A DNA stretch of 64,000 bases, from the NCBI GenBank assembly GCA_947184155.2, contig CAMXCT020002743.1:1-64000 (forward strand), in the 5' to 3' direction. Source of the stretch: Cladocopium goreaui (taxonomy: Eukaryota; Sar; Dinophyceae; Suessiales; Symbiodiniaceae). Position numbers and translations under genes: made by a program. Under the pieces are notes generated by a model. The model saw only the letters and a program-made list of their open reading frames with translations, did not search any database and was not told where the DNA came from. Within the stretch, counting starts at the first letter, position 1; each line of letters opens with the position of its first letter. Shown piece after piece: positions 1 to 10,290 of the stretch.

Positions 1-20
1 CGGGGTTCCTCTCAGCGCAG

Positions 21-3000
21 GCCTTAGTCTCCAGGGGCTTTTGCTACTTGGCCCTGGGAGAGGAGGCTCCTGTGGGATGATTCCGTCGAGCCGTTGGAAC
101 CAAAGGAAAACATGGATAGTTTTGGATGGTGAGTTTTTTGTTGATATCCATGGATATCCATTGATATATCTGTATTGATATGTATTGAACATCTATATAT
201 TGATATCTATTGATATCTATTGATATCGATTGATATCTATTGATATCTATTGATATCGATTGATATCTATTGATGTCAACCGTATTAGACCAGTTTTTCT
301 TTGAGTACCGTGATGACCGGGGCTCTCTGAGAGAGGCTTTTCGGCTCGCCTCCTGTCAGGAGCGAGCCCAAAGAGACTTCGCTGATGTCGTCCAGAAGGA
401 GAACAGAAGCGATGGTCAATAAAGATGAAATGGTTATTCTGATGGTCAATATGATGATATTTGTAGATATCTATATTGGTATGGAAGGTCACTCTATATA
501 ACTTCCTGTGGTTGATGATGTTGATGGTTAACATGTATGTTTAAACAAAAACCCGAAACAATTTATGTCATATACACTATACATATGATTACATATGTAC
601 CCTTGGCTTCCAAGGAGGATGTTCAACTTCAACTTTCTGATGTTGTTGAAGTAAACATGATCCATGTTTATTACCCTACAGCAAATTCACATGACGACCC
701 TGGTAGTCATCGGGGTTGCTTCAGATTAGTTTCCTCTTTTGAAATTGGTGATTTTCAGGGTCAACAAGTTAGTTTACCAGAGGGTAACCATTATTACATG
801 ATTAACCATGATTACTAACCATTATTAACCATGATTAAATATGGGCTCTCCATCTTGAAAGGCTCCCAGTGAGCCATCCCCCTGTCATTTTTCGCAACAG
901 GACGCTGGCTTCAACCGCAACATCTACGCCCCGGGCTCGGTGGAAGCGGTGGGAAATCTGCCATTGCCACAATGAGAAAATCATAGGACAAATCATGGGA
1001 AAATCATTGGAAAACATATATATAGGACATCCAATCTGTAATGATTTGTTTTATGGAATGTTTTATGGAGGTTTCTGAAATTTTCTGGACTTTGCAATTT
1101 CTGTCATTTCTAAGTCCTGTTTAAGATGACTGGGAGGGTTTTTGGGAATGCGACCTTGCATAGCCATGTTTTTGCAGCCTGATTTGGGTTGGTAGATATG
1201 ACTTCTTCATATTTATTCATGGCCTCTATACTGGGTGCCCAACTTTCCCAGCCCTGACACCAGTTCTCAGTCCAGCGAAGGTGTTGATGTCCCTCTCCTT
1301 GAAACGCACGGGCGACCTTCATGGCGCCATCCGCTATTTGAATCGCTGTTTGAGTCGCTTGCCCTGGGAGGTACAGCGGGACTGAATGTGGTGGAGGTGT
1401 CTCTTCTAATCTCTTCTAGACACAACAAAAAAACTTAAAAAACACACAAAAAACAATCAAACAGCCATGGGCTGCAGGTTTTTCCATGGGTTTTTCCATG
1501 GCTTTGCTCATCCTCAGGCCTTTTCCCAAATTTCAAGCCCGCTCTGCTCGCCCGTGGTGAGCTCTGCCTGAAGGCGCGAAAACCTCCGAAGAGATGGAGA
1601 CTGGAAGATGGACATGCTAACAGCAGATTTTTATGTTGATCCATGTTGATCTGTATCAAGATGATCTAAACAAATACACTGTATATATATAGAATGGGCT
1701 AGCGCCCTGGTGCCGCCGACCCCATCGAAAAAAGGTCGTTACGAAAGCATATGCTTACATTTGCCCCGCTTGCAAAGGGAATGTGGCCAGTGATGTGAAG
1801 ACAGGGAAAATAGACCATCGAACCGTCTGTGGGAACCAGTTTTCTGTCAAGGACGGCCTGGTGAATGAGAAAGCATATGTTTACATTTGCCCCGGTTGCA
1901 AAGGGAATGTGGCCAGTGACGTGAAGACAGGGAGAATAGACCATCGAACCGTCTGTGGGAACCAGTTTTCTGTCAAGGACGGCCGGGTGAATGAGAAAGC
2001 ATATGTTTACATTTGCCCCGGTTGCAAAGGGAATGTGGCCAGTGATGTGAAGACAGGGAAAATAGACCATCGAACCGTCTGTGGGAACCAGTTTTCTGTT
2101 AAGGACGGCCTGGTGAATGAGAAAGCATATGTTTACATTTGCCCCGGTTGCAAAGGGAATGTGGCCAGTGACGTGAAGACCGGGCGAGTAAATCATCAAA
2201 CGGTCTGTGGGAAGATGTTTTGGGTGAAGGATGGCGTTGTGCAGGAGAAAGGCGACAAACGGCACGCGTGAAAAGCGAGAAGAACGGCCGGTTGTGGTGG
2301 CCTTTGGCTGCACGGTTGGGCGTGGCAAAAGGTGCTTAGACATTTGAAGCTTTTGGGAGTTTGAGACTTGGCAAACGGCAGGCTTGAATGCCCAAAATGA
2401 AAAGCCGTGATTGAGCCATTGCTGTGGCCTTGTCGGGTACCTGTTGGAATGGCTTTTGCTTGCAAAGGGAATGTGGCCAGTGATGTGAAGACAGGGAGAA
2501 TAGACCATCGAACCGTCTGTGGGAACCAGTTTGCTGTCAAGGACGGCCTGGTGAATGAGAAAGCATATGTTTACATTTGCCCCGGTTGCAAAGGGAATGT
2601 GGCCAGTGATGTGAAGACAGGGAAAATAGACCATCGAACCGTCTGTGGGAACCAGTTTTCTGTCAAGGACGGCCGGGTGAATGAGAAAGCATATGTTTAC
2701 ATTTGCCCCGCTTGCAAAGGGAATGTGGCCAGTGATGTGAAGACAGGGAAAATAAACCATCGCACGGTGTGCGGGAACCAGTTTTCTGTGAAGGAAGGCG
2801 TCGTGAAGGAGAAGGCATATGTTTACATTTGCCCCGCTTGCGAAGGGAATGTGGCCAGTGACGTGAAGACCGGGCGAGTAAATCATCAAACGGTCTGTGG
2901 GAAGATGTTTTGGGTGAAGGATGGCGTTGTGCAGGAGAAAGGCGACAAACGGCACGCGTGAAAAGCGAGAAGAACGGCCGGTTGTGGTGGCCTTTGGCTG

Positions 3001-5130
3001 CACGGTTGGGCGTGGCAAAAGGTGCTTAGACATTTGAAGCTTTTGGGAGTTTGAGGCCTGGCAAACGGCAGCCTTGAACGCCTATAAGAAGCCATTGCTG
3101 CGGCCGGAAGGTGCCCTTGAGCCATTGCTGTGGCCTTGTGGTGGCTTTTGCGTGCGGGAGTGGCGCGTGTTGGGCTTGTTGGGGTACCTTTTCCCTGCGG
3201 AGCTATGCGAGCTATGCGAACTTTTGGAGGGTTTGGAGGGTTTTGGAGGGTTTGAGGCCTGCGCAAACGGCAGCCTTGAACGCCTATAAGAAGCCATTGC
3301 TGCGGCCGGAAGGTGCCCTTGAGCCATTGCTGTGGCCTTGTGGTGGCTTTTGCGTGCGGGAGTGGCGCGTGTTGGGCTTGTTGGGGTACCTTGTCCCTGC
3401 GGAGCTATGCGAACTTTTGGAGGGTTTGGAGGGTTTTGGAGGGTTTGAGGCCTGGCAAACGGCAGCCTTGAACGCCTATAAGAAGCCATTGCTGCGGCCG
3501 GAACAGCGGCCGGAAGGTGCCTTTTCCCTGCGGAGCTATGCGAACGTTTGGAGGGTTTGGAGGGTTTTGGAGGGTTTGAGGCCTGGCAAACGGCAGCCTT
3601 GAACGCCTATAATATAAGAAAAGCCATTGCAGCGGCCGGAAGGTGCCCTTGAGCCATTGCTGTGGCCTTGTGGTGGCTTGTGCGTGCGGGAGTGGCGCGT
3701 GTTGGGCTTGTTGGGGTACCTTGTCCCTGCGGAGCTATGCGAACTTTTGGAGCGTTTGGAGGGTTTTGGAGGGTTTGAGGCCTGGCAAACGGCAGCCTTG
3801 AACGCCTATAAGAAGCCATTGCTGCGGCCGGAAGGTGCCCTTGAGCCATTGCTGTGGCCTTGTGGTGGCTTTTGCGTGCGGGAGTGGCGCGTGTTGGGCT
3901 TGTTGGGGTACCTTTTCCCTGCGGGGCTATGCGAACTTTTGGAGGGTTTGGAGGGTTTTGGAGGGTTTGAGGCCTGGCAAACGGCAGCCTTGAACGCCTA
4001 TATAAGAAGCCATTGCAGCGGCCGGAAGGTGCCCTTGAGCCATTGCTGTGGCCTTGTGGTGGCTTTTGCGTGCGAGCATGGCGCCTGGAGGGCTTGTTGG
4101 GTTACTTTGTCCCTGCGGAGCTAGGCGAACTTTTGGAGCGTTTGGAGGGTTTTGGAGGGTTTGAGGCCTGGCAAACGGCAGCCTTGAACGCCTAAAAGAA
4201 GCCATTGCTGCGGCCGGGGGGTGCCCTTGAGCCATTGCTGTGGCCTTGTGGTGGCTTTTGCGTTTCGGAGTGGCGCGTGTTGGGCTTGTTGGGGTACCTT
4301 TTCCCTGCGGAGCTATGCGAACTTTTGGAGGGTTTGGAGGGTTTTGGAGGGTTTGAGGCCTGGCAAACGGCAGCCTTGAACGCCTATAAGAAGCCATTGC
4401 AGCAGCCGGAAGGTGCCCTTGAGCCATTGCTGTGGCCTTGTGGTGGCTTGTGCGTGCGGGAGTGGCGCGTGTTGGGCTTGTTGGGGTACCTTTTCCCTGC
4501 GGAGCTATGCGAACTTTTGGAGGGTTTGGAGAGTTTTGGAGGGTTTGAGGCCTGGCAAACGGCAGCCTTGAACGCCTATAAGAAGCTATTGCAGCGGCCG
4601 GAAGGTGCCTTTTCCCTGCGGAGCTATGCGAACGTTTGGAGGGTTTGGAGGGTTTTGGAGGGTTTGAGGCCTGGCAAACGGCAGCCTTGAACGCCTATAA
4701 TATAAGAAGCCATTGCAGCGGCCGGAAGGTGCCCTTGAGCCATTGCTGTGGCCTTGTGGTGGCTTGTGCGTGCGGGAGTGGCGCGTGTTGGGCTTGTTGG
4801 GGTACCTTGTCCCTGCGGAGCTATGCGAACTTTTGGAGGGTTTGGAGCGTTTGGAGGGTTTTGGAGGGTTTTGGAGGGTTTGAGGCCTGGCAAACGGCAG
4901 CCTTGAACGCCTAAAAGAAGCCATTGCTGCGGCCGGGGGGTGCCCTTGAGCCATTGCTGTGGCCTTGTAGTGGCTTTTGCCTGCAGCGTTGGGCATGGCA
5001 AGGGTTCAAGAAAGACAGGATCCACACCTCCGGTGGTCCCAGGCGCCGCCCCGGCCTTGGCGAAGGCCGGGGTCGGCGGATATATATATATATATATTTA
5101 TCATTATTCATCTATGATTATATGTATTTG

Positions 5131-5162
<32 letters not shown>

Positions 5163-5310
5163 CATGTATATATATATACATATGTATATATTATAATCCA
5201 TTATAATCCAAGATGATCTAATCGGACCGAAAAAAATGGATCGGGTGGGCCATGCAGTCGAGGTACAAGATTTCGAGAGAGCTCGTTCAGACTTCCGCCA
5301 AGTTCTTCAA
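21..5310 (+). CDS. TPR-repeat protein, 5'-partial, six exons resolved
   Basis: Exons were placed by frame-consistent joins: 21-65, 306-398, 901-948, 1281-1370, 1538-1573 and 5263-5310. The gene starts before the window and probably continues past 5310. Joined residues show tetratricopeptide helices: RTGDLHGAIRYLNRCLSRLP (from exon 1281-1370) fits the G-D-x3-A-I-x-Y-x5-L-x3-P pattern. The 1573/5263 join gives ARGELCLK followed by VQDFERARSDFRQVLQ, a near-ideal TPR. TPRs are helical hairpins that bind partner proteins; the partner is unknown here. Donors are GC (66), GA (399), GT (949), GT (1371), GC (1574) and GA (5311). Acceptors are mostly AG|G; exceptions are 306 (AG|T) and 1538 (AG|C). The last listed intron is 3.7 kb and contains two tandem arrays. 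TPR assignment is by consensus only; no TPR-protein subfamily is recognised. Confidence 0.55.
140..275. repeat. TTGATATCTA-type minisatellite
   Basis: About a dozen imperfect 10-12 bp units of the form TTGATATCTA or TTGATATCGA lie in the first intron of the TPR gene. The units carry GATATC palindromes. No coding signal is seen. Confidence 0.85.
399..900 (+). other. intron of TPR gene
   Basis: This lies between exons 306-398 and 901-948. It is AT-rich and contains the string GTTTACCAGAGG near 774, which recurs at 9309. Short open frames here show no recognisable protein. Confidence 0.4.
1747..2271 (+). CDS. 42-residue Cys/His-motif repeat ORF, array 1
   Basis: Four direct 126-bp units start at 1747, 1873, 1999 and 2125. 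Each encodes 42 residues with the pattern CPxCxGNVASDVKTGxxxHxxVCGxxFxVKDG and ends near NEKAYVY. The open frame from M1783 (162 aa) ends with a stop at 2269-2271 after GDKRHA. A CxxC pair followed by HxxxCG suggests a small zinc-binding knuckle, but that is inference. I recall similar repeats in dinoflagellate predicted proteins, with no known function. Because 126 is divisible by three, the opposite strand is also open across both arrays (1699-3033); I prefer + because of the conserved Cys/His pattern. The array lies inside a TPR-gene intron, so it could be a non-coding relic. Confidence 0.4.
   Translation, partial: AYAYICPACKGNVASDVKTGKIDHRTVCGNQFSVKDGLVNEKAYVYICPGCKGNVASDVKTGRIDHRTVCGNQFSVKDGRVNEKAYVYICPGCKGNVASDVKTGKIDHRTVCGNQFSVKDGLVNEKAYVYICPGCKGNVASDVKTGRVNHQTVCGKMFWVKDGVVQEKGDKRHA
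2407..2961 (+). CDS. 42-residue Cys/His-motif repeat ORF, array 2
   Basis: This is a second run of the same 126-bp unit, with unit starts at 2563, 2689 and 2815 and a partial unit before them. The open frame is 184 aa and ends with the same GDKRHA stop as array 1. The segment from about 2170 to 2400 recurs nearly unchanged at about 2860-3090, an offset of 690 bp, so the second array arose by segmental duplication. One unit carries diverged residues (KEGVVKEKAY, CEGN), suggesting age differences between units. Function is unknown and expression is unsupported. Confidence 0.35.
   Translation: MIEPLLWPCRVPVGMAFACKGNVASDVKTGRIDHRTVCGNQFAVKDGLVNEKAYVYICPGCKGNVASDVKTGKIDHRTVCGNQFSVKDGRVNEKAYVYICPACKGNVASDVKTGKINHRTVCGNQFSVKEGVVKEKAYVYICPACEGNVASDVKTGRVNHQTVCGKMFWVKDGVVQEKGDKRHA
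3056..4990. repeat. ~193-200 bp satellite array, about 10 units
   Basis: Units begin with GGCCTGGCAAACGGCAGCC near 3056, 3257, 3450, 3580, 3778, 3972, 4165, 4357, 4549, 4669 and 4886. Two units (about 3450-3580 and 4549-4669) are only 120-130 bp because they lack the same middle part. Inside each unit GGAGGGTTT/GGAGGGTTTT is itself repeated. Several frames are open on both strands for 60-166 codons because most units are multiples of three; the translations are low in complexity and I do not treat them as genes. A diverged unit lies at about 2340-2460. The array is in the 3.7-kb TPR-gene intron. Confidence 0.9.
5049..5072. other. GC-rich perfect hairpin
   Basis: CCCCGGCCTT and AAGGCCGGGG form a perfect 10-bp stem around the loop GGCG. 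It sits at the boundary between the satellite array and the TA tract that starts at 5080. Confidence 0.75.
5080..5190. repeat. (TA)n-rich microsatellite
   Basis: TATATATA runs are interrupted by ATGTAT and ATTTATC. It ends about 70 bp before the TPR exon at 5263. Confidence 0.85.
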
Positions 5311-5879
5311 GATGAGTCGTGGCCCTGCTCGCCTCTGTCTATCCTTGGACATGCATTGAACTTCCTGAATTCGAACTTGCAGAAAGTAAGTCGGGGCAGT
5401 CGGGGTGTTGCGAATCATTTCAGACCCAGACAAAAACCAGAGCCTTTAGCAGCTATAGCATTTTTTCAACCATGGTTATGGGGTGTTATGGGTAGCTTGA
5501 TCGGCTTGATAGCTTTGATTTTTTGCATCCAAATTTCCATTCTTTTTGCCAATCCAAAATGGGCCAGTTTCGGATCTTAAGGCCAGTGCACCTGGTTGCG
5601 CGCCGGGGCTTAGCCGATTCGTGACCTGGCTTCCGGAATGGTGTAAAAAATGAAGCACCAGGCTGGTGAAAAAATGTTGAGAGTCGTTCAGATGTTCAAA
5701 AATCAGCAAAGAACTGACATTTCTTTTACGTTCTAGAATGATTACCCCCAATCATTTAAGATCATTTAAGATTTTACTGGCCGGTTTCTGAAACGGCGAC
5801 TCAGGCTACGTGGCCTCGGAAACTTCTTGGAGGCACGACATGGGGTGATGCCACGATTGCAAAAGATGCCATTTTTAGT

Positions 5880-6385
5880 GGGTAAAACATAGGTCATGGT
5901 AAATCATAGGTAAATCATGGTAAATCATAGGTAAATCATAGGTAAATCATAGGTAAATCATGGTAAATCATGGTAAATCATAGGTAAATCATGGTAAATC
6001 ATGGTAAATCATAGGTAAATCATAGGTAAATCATAGGTAAATCATGGTAAATCATAGGTAAATCATAGGTAAATCATGGTAAATCATAGGTAAATCATGG
6101 TAAATCATAGGTAAATCATAGGTAAATCATAGGTAAATCATAGGTAAATCATGGTAAATCATAGGTAAATCATGGTAAATCATGGTAAACCATAGGTAAA
6201 TCATAGGTAAATCGCAGGTAAATCATAGGTAAATCATAGGTAAATCATGGTAAATCATAGATAATTCATGGTAAATCATAGGTAAATCATAGGTAAATCA
6301 TGGTAAATCATAGGTAAATCATGGTAAATCATGGTAAATCATAGGTAAATCATAGGTAAATCATAGGTAAATCATGGTAAATCGT
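5880..6385. repeat. GGTAAATCATA 10/11-bp minisatellite
   Basis: About 45 units alternate between GGTAAATCATA (11 bp) and GGTAAATCAT (10 bp). Rare variants are GGTAAACCATA and GGTAAATCGCA. There is no coding signal. It is intronic if the TPR gene extends beyond 5310. Confidence 0.95.
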
Positions 6386-7084
6386 GTTTTTTCCTCTGGT
6401 AAATCATCTAGGTAACTAGATGTAAAAATCGCGAAGTACTGATAAGTTGATTTCAAAAGATGAATTTCCAGTGTCTCGGCTGCAGGTTTAACGTTGAGCA
6501 CAACAGGTTGAATGCGGTACCACGAAAGGATGTGGTTGACTATTCTGCAAGACGGCCAGCCAACCTTCCCAACTCCCACCGAGTTTTCTTCCTCCTTTTC
6601 GCTCAAATCGATCGCTTTTTGGTGGACGTATTTTTTCTCCTGAGATACTTGATTTTGGTTGAAGTTGAGATACAATGACATCCCAAAAAATAGAACAAGG
6701 TTAAAGTTAATCATTATTTTGGTAGGACTTTGCTTCTCTATCCAAAATAATGATTACATCACATCATTATCATTATAATGGATCTAATGGATAGACATTA
6801 ATGATTGATAAATAATCCAGTAGATCTATTGTAATTTCATAAATATCTATCCAGGTCTATCCATCAATAATTAATATAATTATTATTAGGACTTATTAGG
6901 ACTATTCATGGATAGATATACGATAGAGTTCCTATAACGGATTATATAGAATACATTATCAATGGATTGATATTATGAACCACTAGCATTATTATCCATT
7001 CAAAGTGGTGTTCCTATAACTCAACCATTTTTCAGCCATGCAGCCGCTGAACACCATGGAACCCTTCCGAATTTCACGAAACAG
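6386..7084. other. AT-rich stretch without supported gene
   Basis: Short open frames on both strands (6361-6714 and 6460-6678) look like chance. The sequence from 6750 to 7000 is AT-rich with many GGATAGA/CTATCC-like words. I see nothing else. Confidence 0.4.
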
Positions 7085-8480
7085 CAGACGGAGGCCCTTC
7101 GCCAATACAGCCGGGGCATCAGCGACACCTCACAGGCGCAGCGGCGCACGTGTCATCGGATGAAACAAGGCTTGGTAGAAGTTCCTAACTTGGGGGATTT
7201 TTAATAGCACCTGAAAACATGAATATTGCTGTTGGAGATTATATCAAATTTCTTGTTGGGTGATGTGAAAAAATAAGACATTTGCCCATATTTGCCCCAG
7301 TTAAACACGAACAGAACATGACGACATGTCGTTCAAACCAGCCAGATTTTCCCGCAAATGGTTTTCTTCAAGAAAAACATAGAAACAATTCGCAAATCTG
7401 GTTGGTGGTTTGGAACATTTTTTATTTTTCCATATATTGGGAATAATCATCCCAACTGACTAATATTTTTCAGAGGGGTAGGTATACCACCAACCAGAAA
7501 TGGGTTAATGGCTTTGTCTGAAAATCGTGTACCCCAAATGGCCCCAAACGGCCCCATGGATGATCATCATTTGCCGCATTGAAATGGCCATGTGGGGGGT
7601 ATAACATGGTATAAATGAAATGTCATCCATTTTCACAAAAAAAACACACAATCAAAGATCATCAAAACAGCTGCGTTTTTGCTGCGTAGAATCTTAGATA
7701 TCTTAGAGCCAGGCTATGGAGCATCAGCTGGAACAACAAGATCAGGGTCCAGAACAAGAAGAGCCCGAAGAGGCGGAGAAGTGTGGCTTTGGGATTCAAA
7801 CAACACAGAAATGTGGATTTAATCAACAAAATTGGTGATACAACCAACACATTTGGGGATTTAACCAACCATTTAATCATCAAACTTGACCTATATCATC
7901 GTTCAAACATGGGGATCCGACCAACATGAAAATTCAACCATCAAGGATTTTGATTCAGGTGATATTGGGTTTGCCCAAAGATGGTGAACCTATAAAAGAC
8001 CAATTGATGACCTTTTTCTCAGGAAAGTCATGAGAAAGAAAGTTGGATGGACATTGTGACATGGCCTCCTGCCCCAAGAGCGCATCATTTTTCCCAGGAG
8101 AAGTTGCAGCCGGAAGCCAGAGGTGGCTGGAGGGAAACCCATGGACATGGTATGAAGATGGTCCATTTTCGTATTGTACTTGGTATTATATATAATATAT
8201 ATATATATATATATATTATATAATATTATAATATATATATTTATACATACACATGATATCCATCATCTCAGATCATCTCAGCTGCCAGGGTTCAACGTTG
8301 GGCAGTCTGGGGTTCATCTCGTTTAACCATCCCCTCAGATGGCTCCGAGAACGACAACGGCATCTCCGCGCTTCCGGAGACGGAGCTGCCGCAGCCGCAG
8401 CCTTTGGATGTCCAAAAAAGGGCTGGGTTTACTGGAGAGGTTTCACAACGCCACGACTGGGAGTTTGTTACGCGAAAATT
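7085..8480 (+). CDS. candidate 3' exons of the TPR gene
   Basis: Three exon-like islands follow the TPR exons. 7085-7150 encodes QTEALRQYSRGISDTSQAQR. 7713-7784 encodes an acidic Gln/Glu-rich stretch (EHQLEQQDQ, then EQEEPEEAE) after GCCAG|G. A third at about 8337-8480, after CCCTCAG, includes SENDNGISALPETELPQPQP. They look coding by composition and acceptor context, but no domain is recognised and joins to the upstream exons are not all resolved. They may belong to the TPR gene or to a separate gene. Confidence 0.3.
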
Positions 8481-9104
8481 TTGACATGGATTGAGAAAAC
8501 GCGCAAAAAACTAGGATATACAAACTGCCGGTGTGCAGTTTGGGACGTTTCAAACCTGACCATCCAAAAGCAAATCGCTGTCAATGAGAATCATCTCAAA
8601 AGGATTGGGTGGTGAAACAAGATGGGACATGGATTGGGTTTGGAGACGTACCAACATTTCGACCCAGGGACAGCCCTTCGAAGCACTCCAACGAAGACAG
8701 CCCGCATAGGCTGCAGATAAGCCTGACAGATCTTGGGGGCCACTTTGTTGTTATGTGACTGCAAGTTGCTTATGTCGAAGCAGGAAATATGTCGATGCGG
8801 GAGGCTGCCCACTTCCCAGCAAAACAAAGGAGCAGAAGGCATAGTTGATCACCATTCTCACTCCGTCAAGTTTATATAGGGATAGGTATGATACCTAGAG
8901 TCTATTATATCCTATTAAATACCATATTATCATATTATCCCATCATTCACCATTAGTGTCTCATATGATCTCATCCCCATAGTTTCCCAGGACTGTCACC
9001 CCGCCAGGCAAGGTGACGAGAGAGCTGAAGCAGCTGAGGCGGAGCCTAGAGAGCTGAGGCCCGGGAAGAGTTGCTATCACTATTCAGAAGTTGTTAGCCG
9101 GTTA

Positions 9105-9325
9105 GCCTCTGGAGGATCAGTTTGGAACTATAGGAAAACCATAGGAAAATGGTGGTTTTATGGGAAAATCATAGGAAAACCATAGGAAAATGGTGGTTTT
9201 AGCCTCTGGTAAACATACAAAAAACATCAAAAAACTTCAAGAAACATCATCATTTTTACTAGGCAAATCAACTATTTTTATGGGCCATTTTCAATAGCTA
9301 TGGTTAGTTTACCAGAGGGTATATA
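9105..9325. repeat. small inverted-repeat element with inner duplication
   Basis: CCTCTGGTAAAC at about 9203 is the exact inverse of GTTTACCAGAGG at about 9309. Just upstream, an ATAGGAAAACCATAGGAAAATGGTGGTTTTA block is duplicated in tandem (about 9131-9195). The GTTTACCAGAGGG end also occurs alone near 774. A miniature inverted-repeat element is possible, but no target duplication was found. Confidence 0.45.
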
Positions 9326-9689
9326 TATATATGTAATATTGCCGTGATTATTACTATTATTACTATCATGATGATAATGATTATTTATCGTTATTATATG
9401 TTACTATTGTCAATATGTCACGAAAGCCAGCCGCTAGGCTAGGCGAAGTTATTTTTGCGAACAAAGTGAGTTAAGGGGGTCTGGGGGCAGAGCGCCCCAA
9501 GTGGGATAAAAATGCGGAAAATAGGTTGTAAAAAAGGTGGCCACAGGTAAACTTTTTTAGGGTTATGTGCCAGGTGGCAATTGGGTGACGTTGGGGTATC
9601 GATTCCCCCCTGGTCCGCCCTCCGAGGTGGATCTGGGCGGGAAAATGATGTCGAGCAAAACTATGGAAAAGCAATGGAAAAAAATGAAG

Positions 9690-10290
9690 GTTTCTGGGTA
9701 AAGAGTCTCTGGGTGAAAAGTATATGGGTGAAAAGTATGTGCAAGAAGGGTTTCTGGGTGCAGAGTCTCTGGGTGAAAAGTATATATGGGTGAAAAGTAT
9801 GTGCAAGAAGAGTTTCTAGGTGAAGAGTCACTGGGTGAAAAGTATTCTCTGGGTAAAAAGTATATGGGTGAAAAGTATGTGCAAGAAGAGTTTCTGGGTG
9901 AAGAGTCTCTGGGTGAAAAGTCTGTGCAAGAAGAGTTTCTGGGTGAAGAATCTCTGGGTGAAAAGTATAAGTGTATGTGCAAGAAGAGTTTCTAGGTGAA
10001 GAGTCTCTGGGTGAAAAGATGTGAAAAGTATATGGGTGAAAAGTATGTGCAAGAAGAGTCTCTGGGTGAAAAGTATATGGGTGAAAAGTATGTGCAAGAA
10101 GAGTTTCTGGGTGAAGAGTCTCTGGGTGAAAAGTATATGGGTAAAAAGTATATGGGTGAAAAGTATGTGCACGAAGAGTTTCTGGGTGAAGAGTCTCTGG
10201 GTGAAAAGTCTGTGCAAGAAGAGTTTCTGGGTGAAGAATCTCTGGGTGGAAAGTATATGGGTGAAATGTATTGAAGAGTCTCTGGGTGAA
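9690..10290. repeat. 60-bp satellite, block 1
   Basis: The full 60-bp unit is assembled from modules GAAGAGTCTCTGGGTGAAAAG, TATATGGGTGAAAAG, TATGTGCAAGAAGAG and TTTCTGGGT, often reshuffled or skipped. All modules are multiples of three. Two forward frames (reading ESLGEKYMGEKYVQEEFLGE or the KSLWVKSIWVKSMCKKSFWV register) and reverse frames therefore stay open for hundreds of codons. I regard these frames as satellite artefacts unless a transcript is shown. Confidence 0.95.

Noticed and set aside
1699-3033. 444-codon reverse-strand open frame
   Set aside because: Antisense of the 126-bp repeat, open because the period is a multiple of three; the + strand carries the conserved Cys/His pattern.
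3110-4960. Reverse-strand AATGGCTCAAG words resembling the spliced leader in the 193-bp array
   Set aside because: Only nine bases match (TGGCTCAAG) and the word is part of every satellite unit, so it is not independent evidence.
5236-5580. 114-codon frame starting MDRVGHAVEVQ as a complete gene
   Set aside because: Only the 5263-5310 part fits a TPR exon; the rest reads into intron sequence.
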